Shown here piece after piece: positions 36,012-47,680 of a stretch of DNA of 64,000 bases. The notes beneath the pieces are model-generated. The model was not told where the DNA came from, did no database searches, and worked only from the letters and a program-made list of their open reading frames with translations. Source of the DNA: Elainella saxicola E1. GTDB lineage: Bacteria; Cyanobacteriota; Cyanobacteriia; Elainellales; Elainellaceae. The first letter of the stretch is position 1; the number at the start of each line of letters is the position of its first letter. The DNA is taken from contig LUGL01000016.1 in the NCBI GenBank assembly GCA_002796835.1, forward strand, positions 1 to 64,000, written 5' to 3'. Position numbers and translations under genes: made by a program.

Positions 36012-36173
36012 AAGCTTGAAGAGTAGAACACCGAAGATCTGGAGTGCAAGAGGCTTAATCTTGATCGATTGACCTTTTCTTGATTCATATCTTGTTTCAT
36101 AAAAAAGTGGGCGGGAGAAAAACCTGCCCACATCGCAATGAATTTTCAAAGATCTCTAGTTCAAAATATCTGA

Positions 36174-36890
36174 TTACCACAACGCCGGAACACTACGGGA
36201 TGGTGTAGTTGGGGCGGGTGTGACAGGTGCAGGAGTTTCGTTGAGGAAAGGCTGGGATTGAGTGGATTGGGAAGAGCTTTCTCCACCGGGAAGAGGTTGT
36301 AACGGAATTTCCTGACCTTCTGGAATAAAGCTGGGCAGCACTTGCCTTGGACGACTGCTGGCAGCAATGCAGGTGGTCATCATTTCTGTGGTTGAGAAGG
36401 TTTTAACCTGATTGGCTAAACCAACGACACAGTTTGAGAAGCGCAATGGCAATAGGCTACGACGGCAGTAATCTAACACATCAAGAGCCTGAGTCCCGTC
36501 CGTGCTAATGCCAGTAATCCCGACCACACAGCTTGCTAACTCAACCGGACGACGAACTCGCCGACAGCCTGACAACGCATCTGCTGCTGCGATCTCGGTT
36601 TCTGCATCAATCGTGGTTACGCAAGATGACAAAGCTTGGGGATAGAGAGCACCTGCACAGGCCGCTGCTGCATCATCTGCTGACAAACCTGTACTTAACA
36701 ATCCTGCGGCACAAGCGTCGTAGTCTTTAACAGAGCTGCGGTAAGGGGGAGGATTGTAGTAAGTCGCTGCTGCAACGGGAATGGGCAAAGCTGCCAAAAG
36801 GCAACTGCCAATCAGGGTAGGAATAAGAGCGATTTGAGTAATTTTCATTCTGCAATCGAGCTGAGGCGATCGCACATTAGAAGTATGCAT
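36174..36890 (-). CDS. secreted hypothetical protein with repeated Cys-containing segments
   Basis: Signal peptide IGSCLLAALPIPVAAA; repeated YDACAAGLLSTGLSADDAAAACAGALYPQALSSCV / LSGCRRVRRPVELASCVVGI / LDYCRRSLLPLRFSNCVVGL. Confidence 0.7.
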   Translation of the reverse strand: MHTSNVRSPQLDCRMKITQIALIPTLIGSCLLAALPIPVAAATYYNPPPYRSSVKDYDACAAGLLSTGLSADDAAAACAGALYPQALSSCVTTIDAETEIAAADALSGCRRVRRPVELASCVVGITGISTDGTQALDVLDYCRRSLLPLRFSNCVVGLANQVKTFSTTEMMTTCIAASSRPRQVLPSFIPEGQEIPLQPLPGGESSSQSTQSQPFLNETPAPVTPAPTTPSRSVPALW

Positions 36891-37339
36891 GGTTAAATCA
36901 CGAGCACGTCAACGAGGGCTTGAAACGGCAGTGAGATCACTACCTTCAGCGGCAAGATCTGGGCTGATTCTCTCATACTTACCCGAATCTGCCACTATGT
37001 ATAACTCAAAACTTAAGTTCTGCCTAGCAAAAGGCAAAGTTCATTGGTTTATCCCGATGCCATCGTACCCAGTTGGATTCGCCAAACTGAAACATGAATA
37101 GGGCGATCCTTACATGCAATAATACTTCTAGAAGATCTGTAAACATGGCGTTTACTCGATTGCTTCGGTCATTACGATCGAGCCGAGTTTGCGGCGTGCC
37201 TACTCTCGAAGCCGGAATTGAAATTTGTTTGTCATCTCATAAAAAATCGGCAAACTTAAAAAATTTTGAGTGTAGAGTAGTGATTCTTAAAACTTCTTTT
37301 CACTTAAACCACTCTCAAATTCCTACCTCTGCTTAGATC

Positions 37340-37882
37340 ATGGCTCAACTTTCTGGAACTCCTGATGTCCCTGATTTGGGGCGACGCCAATTCATGAACC
37401 TGTTGACCTTTGGTGCGGTGACAGGAACTGCCTTAGGCGCGCTCTATCCGATCGTGAAGTATTTCATTCCTCCCTCTAGCGGGGGAGCGGGTGGCGGTGT
37501 TACAGCCAAGGACGCGTTGGGTAATGACATCGTCGTCAAAGATTTTCTGGCAAGCCACAAAACAGGCGAGCGCGTTTTGGCACAAGGTTTGAAAGGCGAC
37601 CCAACCTACATTGTGATTGAGAACTCCGGCGAGATTGCGGACTATGGTCTCAATGCCATTTGCACTCACCTGGGCTGTGTTGTGCCCTGGAATGCGAGCG
37701 AAAACAAATTTATTTGTCCCTGCCATGGCTCTCAGTACAACAGCCAGGGTAAGGTCGTACGCGGTCCTGCTCCGCTGTCTTTGGCGCTCGCTCATGCAAG
37801 TGTCACCGAAAATGACAAGATTTCCTTCACACCTTGGACTGAAACCGATTTTCGTACAGGCGACGATCCCTGGTGGGCGTAA
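37340..37882 (+). CDS. petC: cytochrome b6f complex Rieske iron-sulfur protein
   Basis: [28 protein letters not shown] Rieske cluster motifs. Confidence 0.97.
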   Translation: MAQLSGTPDVPDLGRRQFMNLLTFGAVTGTALGALYPIVKYFIPPSSGGAGGGVTAKDALGNDIVVKDFLASHKTGERVLAQGLKGDPTYIVIENSGEIADYGLNAICTHLGCVVPWNASENKFICPCHGSQYNSQGKVVRGPAPLSLALAHASVTENDKISFTPWTETDFRTGDDPWWA

Positions 37883-37959
37883 TGCTCTAAGTTGCGCGAT
37901 CGACCGCGCATTTGTCTTGCTTCCTGTCCGCATCCTTTGTTACTGAACATCCGTTAACA

Positions 37960-38946
37960 ATGAAGTCTACTGTTTGGTCTATTCGATTTCCCCAAGGCGG
38001 CACCTTATTTAAACGGGCGCTTGTTCTGGTCGCTGCGATCGCGATCTGGATCACCACTGATCTAGCCTTGCCCCAAACTGCAAACGCCTATCCTTTCTGG
38101 GCTCAACAAAACTACGAGAGTCCGCGTGAAGCCACCGGACGGATCGTCTGTGCCAACTGCCACTTGGCAGCTAAGCCAGTTGAAATTGAAGTGCCGCAAG
38201 CCGTTCTGCCGGATACCGTTTTTAAGGCAGTGGTGAAAATTCCTTATGACACTCAGGTTCAGCAAGTCCTGGGTAATGGGGAAAAAGGCCCTCTGAATGT
38301 GGGAGCTGTGCTGATGCTGCCAGAGGGTTTTAAAATCGCACCTGACGATCGGATTCCAGAAGAGCTGAAGGAAGAGGTGGGTCCCAGCTACTTGTTCCAA
38401 CCCTATAGCGAAACCAAAGATAACGTTGTGATCGTTGGACCGTTACCAGGCGATCAGTATCAGGAAATTGTTTTCCCAGTGCTCTCCCCCGATCCAAACG
38501 CCGATAAATCGATTCATTTTGGTAAATACCAAATGCACCTGGGTGGTAACCGGGGACGCGGACAGGTTTATCCGACTGGCGAAAAGAGCAACAACGGTGT
38601 GTTTAATGCTTCTGTAGCTGGAACGATCGCATCGATCGCCAAAGCAGATGATGGTAGCTACGAAGTCAGCATTCAGCCCGAATCTGGCAGCGCAGTTGTC
38701 GAGAAAATTCCAGCTGGCCCTGAACTGATTGTTTCGGAAGGTCAAGAGGTTGCTGCGGGTGCTGCGTTGACCTCCAATCCTAACGTCGGTGGCTTTGGTC
38801 AAAAAGATGCTGAGATTGTGTTGCAAAGTCCCAATCGCATCAAAGGGCTGGTTGCTTTCTTAGCTGCGGTCACGCTTTCTCAAATCATGCTGGTTTTGAA
38901 GAAGAAGCAAGTTGAGCGGGTTCAAGCGGCTGAAATGACTTTCTAA
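37960..38946 (+). CDS. petA: cytochrome f
   Basis: [45 protein letters not shown] (CxxCH), C-terminal TM anchor. Confidence 0.97.
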   Translation: MKSTVWSIRFPQGGTLFKRALVLVAAIAIWITTDLALPQTANAYPFWAQQNYESPREATGRIVCANCHLAAKPVEIEVPQAVLPDTVFKAVVKIPYDTQVQQVLGNGEKGPLNVGAVLMLPEGFKIAPDDRIPEELKEEVGPSYLFQPYSETKDNVVIVGPLPGDQYQEIVFPVLSPDPNADKSIHFGKYQMHLGGNRGRGQVYPTGEKSNNGVFNASVAGTIASIAKADDGSYEVSIQPESGSAVVEKIPAGPELIVSEGQEVAAGAALTSNPNVGGFGQKDAEIVLQSPNRIKGLVAFLAAVTLSQIMLVLKKKQVERVQAAEMTF

Positions 38947-38994
38947 TTCACTCAGTCCTGCTCCCATTCGAAGAATTCAGTTTAAAAAAGATAG

Positions 38995-39023
38995 AAGACA
39001 CTCCATCTCTCGGAGTGTCTTTT
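38995..39023 (+). terminator. Rho-independent terminator after petA
   Basis: GACACTCC-ATCTCTC-GGAGTGTC-TTTTGC. Confidence 0.75.
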
Positions 39024-39295
39024 GCTATGGACCCTTGCATGAGGAAATTATATTCTCTGCTGACTAAAAAACAACCTGAATCAAGTAAAGAATTGTGCAA
39101 GCCAGTGAAATAGGCTGGGAATATTATCTTTAGGCCCTAATTTCGGTATCTGTATGCCAGATGTGTCAAAGATAACCCTGAAATTGCCTCAGTGGACCGG
39201 AATAACTCTAAAGGGGAAGATCATCCTCTTGTAAACCTAGATATCTCCTCTGTGCAAAAGCTATGCAGGCTTGAAAACAGACAGGTCAAAAGAGG

Positions 39296-40378
39296 TTGCA
39301 ATATGAGGAATCCAAATGGAGCATGGTACGCATGGCAGATCAGGAGCATGTAACGGTACTCAAACGGGGAGTGGCAATCTGGAACGATTGGCGACAACAT
39401 CATACCCATGTGAATCCCAATCTCAGTCAAATTAATCTGGAGCAAATTAGTTTACGTGAAATCTGCCTAACCCAAGCCGATTTACAAGAAGCACACCTCT
39501 CACAAATTGATTGCTGCATGGCAAATTTTAGCCGTGCTGATTTGCGGCGTGCCCATCTGGACGCTGTTACTTTGTATACCGCTAATCTGGAAGAAGCTGA
39601 TTTACGTGGGGCAAGTTTGATCGAGACTGATCTGCGAGAGGCCAATTTACAAGGAACCGATCTTCGCTATGCCAATCTTTCCCATTCATTGCTTTGCACC
39701 GCCAACTTAAAGCACAGCAATCTCCGAGAAGCGACCTTAAAGGAAGCCAATCTCAGTTATGCCTCCTTGTGCTACGTCGATGGCTGTTTAGCGGATTTAA
39801 GGGGAGCGCTGATGGAACATGCCGATTTGCGGTTTGCCCGACTTTACACTGCCAATTTGAGTCAGGCCAACCTGTATGCTGCCGACTTCCATCAGGCTGA
39901 CTTGCGAGAAGCCACATTCAGTCAGTCCAATTTGCGGGAGGCTAATTTCCGAGAAGCCGATCTTTGCATGGCTGTCTTTTGTGTTGCCAACATGATTGGT
40001 ACCACCATGTACAAGGCAAATTTGACACGCGCGAATTTGAGCATGGCCAATCTCTGCATGTCTAATATGAGCCATGCAATCTTAGAACGATCGATCTTGA
40101 TTGGCGCGAATTTGATTGGGTCTAATCTGCAGGGGAGCAACCTCATAGAAGCCAACTTAGCAGAGGCCGATCTGCGAGAATCCGCTCTGCGGGGAGCCAA
40201 TCTGCAAGGGGCTAATTTATCTCGCGTCAACTTTGGCATGGCTAATTTATCAGGAGCCAATCTCGGAGGGGCTGATTTAAGCTATGCCCATCTCCGCCAA
40301 GCCAACCTCTGGGAGGCTAATTTGGAAGGAGCCTGCTTGACAGGGGCAGTCATGCCAGATGGTGAGGTCTATGAGTAG
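39296..40378 (+). CDS. pentapeptide repeat protein
   Basis: Continuous A(N/D)LxxA repeats; start may be internal MVRMADQEH. Confidence 0.92.
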   Translation: MQYEESKWSMVRMADQEHVTVLKRGVAIWNDWRQHHTHVNPNLSQINLEQISLREICLTQADLQEAHLSQIDCCMANFSRADLRRAHLDAVTLYTANLEEADLRGASLIETDLREANLQGTDLRYANLSHSLLCTANLKHSNLREATLKEANLSYASLCYVDGCLADLRGALMEHADLRFARLYTANLSQANLYAADFHQADLREATFSQSNLREANFREADLCMAVFCVANMIGTTMYKANLTRANLSMANLCMSNMSHAILERSILIGANLIGSNLQGSNLIEANLAEADLRESALRGANLQGANLSRVNFGMANLSGANLGGADLSYAHLRQANLWEANLEGACLTGAVMPDGEVYE

Positions 40379-40558
40379 TGGCCTGTCCGTTGTAAAGGTG
40401 CATTAAGCAACAGAAATTACATCAAACAGAATTTCTTGTGGGGTGGACATCTTGTCTGCCTGGACAGTTCAAGGAACCGCTGCCCATGATGAACTCCATA
40501 ATCTTAAGCGAAAGATGAGATCACAAGTGCGGCGTTGAACCTTGGTGCTGCCCTAGAT

Positions 40559-41782
40559 CTATCGCACCTGAATCTTAGCCAATGACACCCCTGTGTAGTA
40601 GTGGAGCAGAATTTGCTGATAATTCCAATTCTGTTGGGCTAACCGATAGGCTCCGTACTGGCTCAAGCCGACCCCATGACCATTCCCACTGCCTGTGATG
40701 CGGAAGCGAGCCGGATTGGAAGACACACTGCCAATACTAGCCACCTGATTTTGGTCAGCATCGATCGAAAATAAGGTACTTCTCAAACCGAGTCGATCGC
40801 GCACGTCTTCACCTTCGACCGTCATTGAGCCAGCCGTGCCTTGAATATTGAGAGCACCAACTCGGCCATTGTCATGACGTTGAACTGAAATTGCAGAAAT
40901 TGTGCCGTCATACCCTAACTCGTCACCCAATTGACTAGCTGTTAAGGTGATGGGATCCCATTGACATTGAGGAAAATCCCGATCAGGACTTTCAACGGCT
41001 CGCAGATAAGGTAAAGGGCTTGACCAAACATCTTCCACATTTTCCGTATACCCCCCGGCACAGGAGTGAAAGACGGCATTAATAATTTGGCCACTGTACG
41101 TTAAAACCTGACCTGCTGTTGCATCGACCGCTGCCCGAGTGCTAGGGGCTTCCTTTTCCAGCCCTCCATAAACTTGCCAAGCCGTGGTGTCACCGACATC
41201 AAAAATGGCGTTACTGCTGTGTTGCCGCTGGTATAAGGCATAGGAACGGGCTGCGACTGCTTGAGATTTTAAAGCCTCTAAGCTCCAGCTGGCTGGCATT
41301 TCAGCACCGACCACGCTGTAGAGATACTGTTCCAAATCGACATAGTTAATTGCTGTGATGCCGCCATCAGTGGGCACAACCAGCGTCCGACCGCGATACC
41401 ACCGATCGTCAATAAATACATAGCCATCCTCACTCGTTGGCTCTACCCAAAGCTGACTTGTTTCGAGCTGATTGACCATGACCTTGCCGTCTTTCGCCTC
41501 AGCCACGACTGCATTCATGGCCGGAATTTGAGCTAAGGTCTGACCGGAGCCATCGCGCAGAACCGCTTCAGTCGATCCGCCAACCTTGACTGAACCAACA
41601 TCCTGTTCGATCGCCACGCGCAACTCCAGCGCTGCCCAAGCAGGTGCGATCGCCCATAACCAAAATAAGAACGTTAGCCATCCAGTTTTTTTACCGAAGT
41701 GCAGCATCAGCCGCATGACCTGCTGAAATCGAGAGACACGACCAACCTGTGCGTCTCCAGCAGTGCGGAAATGATCTGTCAT
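40559..41782 (-). CDS. SpoIID/LytB domain-containing protein
   Basis: YLYSVVGAEMPASWSLEALKSQAVAARSYAL ... GSGNGHGVGLSQYGAYRLAQ. Confidence 0.9.
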   Translation of the reverse strand: MTDHFRTAGDAQVGRVSRFQQVMRLMLHFGKKTGWLTFLFWLWAIAPAWAALELRVAIEQDVGSVKVGGSTEAVLRDGSGQTLAQIPAMNAVVAEAKDGKVMVNQLETSQLWVEPTSEDGYVFIDDRWYRGRTLVVPTDGGITAINYVDLEQYLYSVVGAEMPASWSLEALKSQAVAARSYALYQRQHSSNAIFDVGDTTAWQVYGGLEKEAPSTRAAVDATAGQVLTYSGQIINAVFHSCAGGYTENVEDVWSSPLPYLRAVESPDRDFPQCQWDPITLTASQLGDELGYDGTISAISVQRHDNGRVGALNIQGTAGSMTVEGEDVRDRLGLRSTLFSIDADQNQVASIGSVSSNPARFRITGSGNGHGVGLSQYGAYRLAQQNWNYQQILLHYYTGVSLAKIQVR

Positions 41783-42114
41783 GTTGGTAAGCTCCTCACA
41801 CTGGCAAAATTGCAATCGAAAAAGTTTTATTGGGCAAGTATTTAACGATCAAGGAATGCTTAAAGTTGAATCAAACAGGTTTCCAATTGCCAACTTTGCA
41901 TAATATTAAGCTAATTTTCAGATGCTTAGGGAAAAAGCACCAGTCAACTCAATATTTTTTGACGAAAATTTATTTCACAATGGATTTTTCCCTGCCAAAG
42001 TCAGGTATGCCCATGGGATGGAGATAGCAGTCCCAGGGAAAGAGATCATCCCCTGCCGAGTTATGTCAGTATAGTTGGATGAGAAATTGCCCTAGCATTT
42101 AGGCGAGTTGCCCC

Positions 42115-43071
42115 TTGCAAATCACATTTTTAGGAACCAGTTCTGGTGTGCCAACCAGAGCACGAAATGTTTCCAGCGTTGCCCTGCGATTACCTCAACG
42201 AGCAGAAATCTGGCTATTTGACTGCGGGGAAGGAACCCAGCATCAAATTCTGCGCAGCGATCTCAAAGTTAGCCAAATTACGCGAATCTTCATCACCCAC
42301 ATGCATGGCGATCATATTTATGGTCTGATGGGGTTGTTGGCGAGCTGTGGATTAGCGGGAAATCCGAGCCGCATTGATATTTATGGGCCACCTAAATTAG
42401 AGGAATATCTGAAAGCTTGCAGCCGCTATTCTCAGACTCATTTTTCTTATCCGGTCAAGGTCCACACCGTCAAGCCAGGGTTGGTTTTTGAGGATGAGGA
42501 CTTTATGGTGGATTGTCAGCCTTTAACCCATCGAGTTCCGGCGTTTGGCTATCGGGTGGCTGAGAAAGATAAACCAGGCCGATTTGATGTGGAGCGGGCG
42601 ATCGCCCTCGGAATTCCGGCTGGCCCAATCTATGGCCAGTTGAAACGGGGAGAGGTGATTACCTTGCCCGATGGACGGGTGATTAATGGCGCAAACCTCT
42701 GTGGGGAAACGCAAATTGGCCGTAAGTTCGTCTACTGCACCGATACGATTTTTTGCGATAGTGCTGTGGAATTGGCTCATGATGCAGATGTCTTGGTGCA
42801 CGAAGCCACCTTTGCTCATCAGGATGCTGAACTGGCCTATCAGCGGCTCCATTCAACTTCCACCATGGCAGCTCAGGTTGCCTTAAGTGGTCAAGTGAAA
42901 CAGTTGATCATGACTCACTTTAGTCCACGCTATGCTCCGGGAAATGCGATCGGACTAGATGATTTGCTGGCCGAGGCAAGAGCCATTTTCCCAAACACCA
43001 TCATGGCTTATGACTTCTTGACTCACGAAATTCCACGTCGTCACTCTGAGGCGTTAGCGGCTGTTTCTTAG
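42115..43071 (+). CDS. rnz: ribonuclease Z
   Basis: [17 protein letters not shown] ... [17 protein letters not shown] ... HFSPRY. Confidence 0.95.
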   Translation: MQITFLGTSSGVPTRARNVSSVALRLPQRAEIWLFDCGEGTQHQILRSDLKVSQITRIFITHMHGDHIYGLMGLLASCGLAGNPSRIDIYGPPKLEEYLKACSRYSQTHFSYPVKVHTVKPGLVFEDEDFMVDCQPLTHRVPAFGYRVAEKDKPGRFDVERAIALGIPAGPIYGQLKRGEVITLPDGRVINGANLCGETQIGRKFVYCTDTIFCDSAVELAHDADVLVHEATFAHQDAELAYQRLHSTSTMAAQVALSGQVKQLIMTHFSPRYAPGNAIGLDDLLAEARAIFPNTIMAYDFLTHEIPRRHSEALAAVS

Positions 43072-43161
43072 GCAAAGGAATTCAAATAAACATTGGGCGA
43101 CTAAGTTCATTAGAAAGGGAGAGAGTATAATCTTGTCGATCAACGGCTAAAAATAATCGCT

Positions 43162-43800
43162 TTGCCTGTTTTGACCCTCGACTTTCCTCTCTTTCTGCGA
43201 ACCTTCAAGGTGAATGTGGCTGCTCCAACCCAACTGATGTGGGCGCTAATTGGTCTAATTCTGACGATTGGCGGCACCCTACTGGAAGCTTTTATTACCA
43301 GTCCTCCCTGGAACTGGGGACAACATGGTCTTCAAGCCTACTCATTGGGAGTAAACTGCCAAATCGCCGCAGTGCTCTTAGCTGGCTGTTTGGGAGGCCG
43401 GAATGCGGCTGCGATTTCCCAAATTGCCTATCTAATTTTGGGGCTCACTTGGTTCAATGTTTTTACGTTAGGGGGTGGGGTTGAATATGTATATCGCCCT
43501 AATTTTGGCTACCTGCTAGGCTTTGTACCGGGCGCTTGGATTTGTGGTTGGTTGGCATTTCGGTTTCCAGTCCGACTTGAGTATTTAGCGTTGAGTTGTT
43601 TAATGGGTCTTGCCACGATCCACACAGCAGGCATTAGCTATATTTTGCTGGCCCATGCGGTTAAATGGCCGGGGTTTGCTGGATTGTCCATTCCAGAGAC
43701 CCTATCGACTTGGTCGATCGAACCGCTTCCAGGTCAGTTGGTTCTGGTTTGCGCCGTCACAGTTTTGGCATCGCTTTTGCGACGTTTGATGCTTTACTGA
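43162..43800 (+). CDS. bioY: biotin transporter BioY
   Basis: Polytopic; YRPNFGYLLGFVPGAWICGWLAF; BioY-like domain. Confidence 0.85.
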   Translation: MPVLTLDFPLFLRTFKVNVAAPTQLMWALIGLILTIGGTLLEAFITSPPWNWGQHGLQAYSLGVNCQIAAVLLAGCLGGRNAAAISQIAYLILGLTWFNVFTLGGGVEYVYRPNFGYLLGFVPGAWICGWLAFRFPVRLEYLALSCLMGLATIHTAGISYILLAHAVKWPGFAGLSIPETLSTWSIEPLPGQLVLVCAVTVLASLLRRLMLY

Positions 43801-43856
43801 GGGATGGAGACTGCATACAGCTATGGGCTTACTCGCCCCGTTTTTATTGTGTGACT

Positions 43857-44342
43857 ATGATCTTGAAAAATCGCCTTTTTTGGGTTGCTGCCTGTGTAGG
43901 TCTCATTGCTGATCAGGTCACAAAATTTTGGATCATGCACAGCTTTGAGCTGAATCAAACTTTGCCGCTATGGGAAGGGGTTTTTCACCTCACCTATGTG
44001 ACGAACAAAGGCGCTGCATTTAGTTTGTTCAGCGAACGAGGAGAATGGCTGCGCTGGCTCTCGCTGGTTGTCAGTTTAGGTTTGGTTGTGCTGGCTCTGT
44101 TCTCTCGGATGAACCGCTGGGAACAAATTGGCTATGGCTGCATCTTGGCAGGCGCACTGGGGAATGGCATCGATCGCTTTTTGTTTGGGGAAGTCGTCGA
44201 TTTCTTAGATTTCCGGTTGATCCGCTTCCCCGTTTTTAACTTAGCTGATGTCTCGATCAACGTTGGAATCATTTGTTTACTGATTGCGGCTTTTGTCCAC
44301 CCTGCCTCAGCGAATGGCAATAGCAAGCGTCCTCCTGGTTAA
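43857..44342 (+). CDS. lspA: lipoprotein signal peptidase
   Basis: AACVGLIADQVTKFWIM ... VTNKGAAFSLFSE ... GALGNGIDRFLFGEVVDFLDFRL ... FNLADVSINVG. Confidence 0.95.
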   Translation: MILKNRLFWVAACVGLIADQVTKFWIMHSFELNQTLPLWEGVFHLTYVTNKGAAFSLFSERGEWLRWLSLVVSLGLVVLALFSRMNRWEQIGYGCILAGALGNGIDRFLFGEVVDFLDFRLIRFPVFNLADVSINVGIICLLIAAFVHPASANGNSKRPPG

Positions 44343-44496
44343 GAAAGCGGTGGATCAGTAGACAGGACAATTGGGCTGAGTGATCTCTCGATGGGAAGCG
44401 ATCTCTCAATTACGAAGTGTCACTATATGTCATAATCTTTAACAGAGTTTCTAATAATTGCTGCCCCAAGTTTTGTAGTGTGGCTCAGTACCTCTC

Positions 44497-44832
44497 ATGA
44501 CTACGGACTCTCTCGATCCAAAAACGCTCGATCGGTACGAATGCAAGACTTGCGGCTATATCTATGAACCTGTCAAAGGGGATGATAGCAACGATATTCC
44601 AGCAGGAGTTGCCTTTGAACAACTGCCAGCAACCTGGCGCTGTCCAGTTTGTGGAGCCCGTAAGACGGCATTTAGTAACCTTGGTCCGGTGGGGAACCCA
44701 TCCGGCTTTAAGGAAAATCTGTCCTACGGTCTCGGCGTTAACACGATGACACCTGGGCAGAAAAATCTTCTCATTTTTGGTGCGTTGGCGCTGGCATTCT
44801 TATTTTTCATTAGTCTATACGGTCTGCATTAA
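44497..44832 (+). CDS. rubA: membrane-anchored rubredoxin
   Basis: YECKTCGYIYEPVKGDD ... WRCPVCGARKTAF, C-terminal TM; upstream of ycf48. Confidence 0.93.
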   Translation: MTTDSLDPKTLDRYECKTCGYIYEPVKGDDSNDIPAGVAFEQLPATWRCPVCGARKTAFSNLGPVGNPSGFKENLSYGLGVNTMTPGQKNLLIFGALALAFLFFISLYGLH

Positions 44833-44913
44833 TTGCTCACTCACATGCAAAAGTGGCTATTCTTGCGGCTGGGTTTCATGCGATTTAGTTAGTTGGTATC
44901 TCATAAGGATTCG

Positions 44914-45915
44914 ATGCGTTCATTTCTGAGGTCTATTCAAACCGTTGTCATTCTCGTTGTCGCAGTCTTGCTTTGCAGCAGCTGTGCTCGGAATTTTTTA
45001 CCTTCAATTAGCAACAACCCTTGGCAAGTCGTACCCCTGCCAACGGAAGAAACGCTTTCGGATGTTGCCTTCATCGATGATAATCACGGCTGGCTGGTTG
45101 GTAAGAATGCAACCCTGCTCGAAACGCAAGATGGCGGAAATCACTGGGAAGAACGATCGCTCGATTTAGGCGAGAACCAGATTGTTAGCTTCCTTTCGGT
45201 CAGCTTTGCTGGAAATGAGGGTTGGATTGTGGGTCAGCCTAATGTTTTGCTGCATACAACAGATGCGGGAAAATCCTGGTCTAGAATTCCCTTGAGTGAG
45301 AAGCTGCCAGGAGCACCCTATACCATTACTGCGTTAGCGAATCAGTCGGCTGAAATGACGACCGATGTCGGGGCGATCTATCAAACCAAAGATGGCGGAA
45401 AAACCTGGCAAGCCATGGTTCAAGAAGCTGTTGGCGTTTTGCGGAACATCTACCGCTCCGATGATGGTAAATATGTTGCAGTTTCCTCGCGGGGCAGTTT
45501 CTATTCGGTTTGGGAACCGGGCATGACTGCTTGGGAACCCCACAACCGGACAAGCTCTCGACGGCTTCAAAATATGGGCTATGGCAAAGATGGTCAACTT
45601 TGGCTATTAGCTCGTGGCGGGACCGTGCAGTTTAGTGAACCCGGTAGCGCAGAAGAATGGGCAGATCCAATTAGCCCTGAATATTCTACAAGCTGGGGAT
45701 TGTTGGATTTGGCTTATCGCACCCCTGAAGAGATCTGGGTATCTGGGGGCAGTGGCAACCTGCTGGTGAGTTTTGACGGAGGGCAAACCTGGCAGAAAGA
45801 CCGCGAGGTAGAAGATGTTCCTTCTAATCTTTATCGGGTCATTTTTATGAATCCGGAAAAAGGATTTGTTTTGGGACAGCGTGGCACTTTATTGAAGTAC
45901 CAACAGCCTGCATAA
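44914..45915 (+). CDS. ycf48: photosystem II assembly factor Ycf48/HCF136
   Basis: [47 protein letters not shown]; lipoprotein Cys; location upstream of psbE. Confidence 0.95.
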   Translation: MRSFLRSIQTVVILVVAVLLCSSCARNFLPSISNNPWQVVPLPTEETLSDVAFIDDNHGWLVGKNATLLETQDGGNHWEERSLDLGENQIVSFLSVSFAGNEGWIVGQPNVLLHTTDAGKSWSRIPLSEKLPGAPYTITALANQSAEMTTDVGAIYQTKDGGKTWQAMVQEAVGVLRNIYRSDDGKYVAVSSRGSFYSVWEPGMTAWEPHNRTSSRRLQNMGYGKDGQLWLLARGGTVQFSEPGSAEEWADPISPEYSTSWGLLDLAYRTPEEIWVSGGSGNLLVSFDGGQTWQKDREVEDVPSNLYRVIFMNPEKGFVLGQRGTLLKYQQPA

Positions 45916-46086
45916 ACGCAGGAGAAATTGTCTGTTAGGAGTGCGTTGATCGAGGATGCAATCGATCGAATTGAGGTCCAACAACTGTCCGGTCAGCAAA
46001 TCGAAACCAGACTTTACTTGTGACTCTTTACGCACTCCCGTATGATATAGATTAGGCTTTCAATTGTCATTCTGGGAGGAGAATCG

Positions 46087-46338
46087 ATGGCAGGAACAAC
46101 TGGTGAAAGACCGTTTTCTGATATTGTTACAAGCATTCGCTATTGGCTAATTCATAGCATCACTATTCCTGCTCTATTTGTTGCAGGCTGGCTTTTTGTG
46201 AGCACAGGTTTAGCCTACGACGTATTTGGAACGCCTCGTCCAAACGAGTATTTTAATCAAGAGCGTCAAACCGCGCCTGTGGTTAGCGATCGTTTTGAAG
46301 CGAAGCAGCAAATTGAAGAGTTTTTACAGCAAAAATAG
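46087..46338 (+). CDS. psbE: cytochrome b559 subunit alpha PsbE
   Basis: [56 protein letters not shown]. Confidence 0.97.
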   Translation: MAGTTGERPFSDIVTSIRYWLIHSITIPALFVAGWLFVSTGLAYDVFGTPRPNEYFNQERQTAPVVSDRFEAKQQIEEFLQQK

Positions 46339-46376
46339 ATTCCATTGTTGAACTCTGAAACACTGTAAAACTCTGA

Positions 46377-46517
<141 letters not shown>

Positions 46518-46526
46518 GAGAGACCC

Positions 46527-46754
46527 ATGGCTTTGGAACGAAGTGCAAACCTAAACAAACAGCCTGTTAAATTAAACCAGACTTCCCTTTATCTCGGTTT
46601 GTTTCTAATCATTCCTGCTTTACTTATTGCAGGTTGGCTTTTTGTGAGCGCAGGTTTAGCCTACGACGTATTTGGAACACCTCGTCCAAACGAGTATTTT
46701 AACCAAGGGCGTCAAACCGAGCCTGTGGTTAGCGATCGTTTTGAAGCGAAGTAG
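46527..46754 (+). CDS. Chimeric ORF: PsbL N-terminus fused to PsbE C-terminal half
   Basis: [28 protein letters not shown] (PsbL) + [47 protein letters not shown] (PsbE), ended by TAG replacing the PsbE CAG codon. Confidence 0.85.
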   Translation: MALERSANLNKQPVKLNQTSLYLGLFLIIPALLIAGWLFVSAGLAYDVFGTPRPNEYFNQGRQTEPVVSDRFEAK

Positions 46755-46804
46755 CAAATTGAAGAGTTTTTACAGCAAAAATAGGTTCCATTTCTGAGCT
46801 CTGA

Positions 46805-46945
<141 letters not shown>

Positions 46946-46954
46946 GAGAGATTC

Positions 46955-47080
46955 ATGGCTTTAGAACGGAGCACAAACCCAAACAAGCAGCCTGTTGAAT
47001 TAAACCGGACTTCTCTTTATCTCGGTTTGCTTCTCATCTTTGTTTTGGGCATTTTATTTTCCAGCTATTTCTTCAATTAG
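46955..47080 (+). CDS. psbL: photosystem II protein PsbL
   Basis: [41 protein letters not shown]. Confidence 0.96.
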   Translation: MALERSTNPNKQPVELNRTSLYLGLLLIFVLGILFSSYFFN

Positions 47081-47111
47081 TTTGCACAAGTAGTATAGGA
47101 GGTACACAGCA

Positions 47112-47231
47112 ATGTTGCAGTCTGGCAGAATTCCCCTCTGGGTTGTGGCAACGGTTGCAGGCACAGGTGTTTTAGTAGTCGTCGGGCTCTTCTTCTACGG
47201 TGCATATGCAGGTTTAGGATCTTCGATCTAA
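47112..47231 (+). CDS. psbJ: photosystem II protein PsbJ
   Basis: [39 protein letters not shown]. Confidence 0.96.
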   Translation: MLQSGRIPLWVVATVAGTGVLVVVGLFFYGAYAGLGSSI

Positions 47232-47273
47232 TTTCAATTGCTTAAATTCACTAATGTGAAATAAGTCATGCAG

Positions 47274-47302
47274 CCTCATCCTTGCAATCAGGGTGAGGTT
47301 TT
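47274..47302 (+). terminator. Probable terminator after psbJ
   Basis: CCTCATCC-TTGCAATCA-GGGTGAGG-TTTTGC. Confidence 0.6.
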
Positions 47303-47352
47303 GCATTTGGGCGATTTCTACTTGTGGTTACAACTAAAAATGTGACTGCGAC

Positions 47353-47380
47353 TAAAAAACCGCCCCAAATCAGGAGCGGC
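47353..47380 (-). terminator. Probable minus-strand terminator for the 47471-47680 gene
   Basis: Minus strand CCGCTCC-TGATTT-GGGGCGG-TTTTTT. Confidence 0.6.
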
Positions 47381-47470
47381 TCTCTATGCTTAAAACTTAA
47401 GTACTTACTCTAAATAAAATAAGTCCAATTCAATGGGCTGAAAAAAGCCCTTTCAAGGGATGCTTGGGTT

Positions 47471-47680
47471 TTATTTAAGGTCAGCCATCTCTTTGGTCAA
47501 TGTATTCACGGGGATAACCGTTAGAGATTGCGTATTTGCACGCTGAGTAAACCAATTCAAACCAACGACTGTGAAGGACTCTGAATTGTGATTTTGGAAC
47601 GTATCACCAACGCCCAATGTCTTTTCGCTAATGAGCGTGCCTAGGGGTCTTTGATGGGTATCAATCAACAAATAATGCAT
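47471..47680 (-). CDS. small hypothetical protein
   Basis: 69-aa ORF MHYLLIDTHQRPLGTLISEKTLGVGDTFQNHNSESFTVVGLNWF with a strand terminator downstream. Confidence 0.65.
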   Translation of the reverse strand: MHYLLIDTHQRPLGTLISEKTLGVGDTFQNHNSESFTVVGLNWFTQRANTQSLTVIPVNTLTKEMADLK

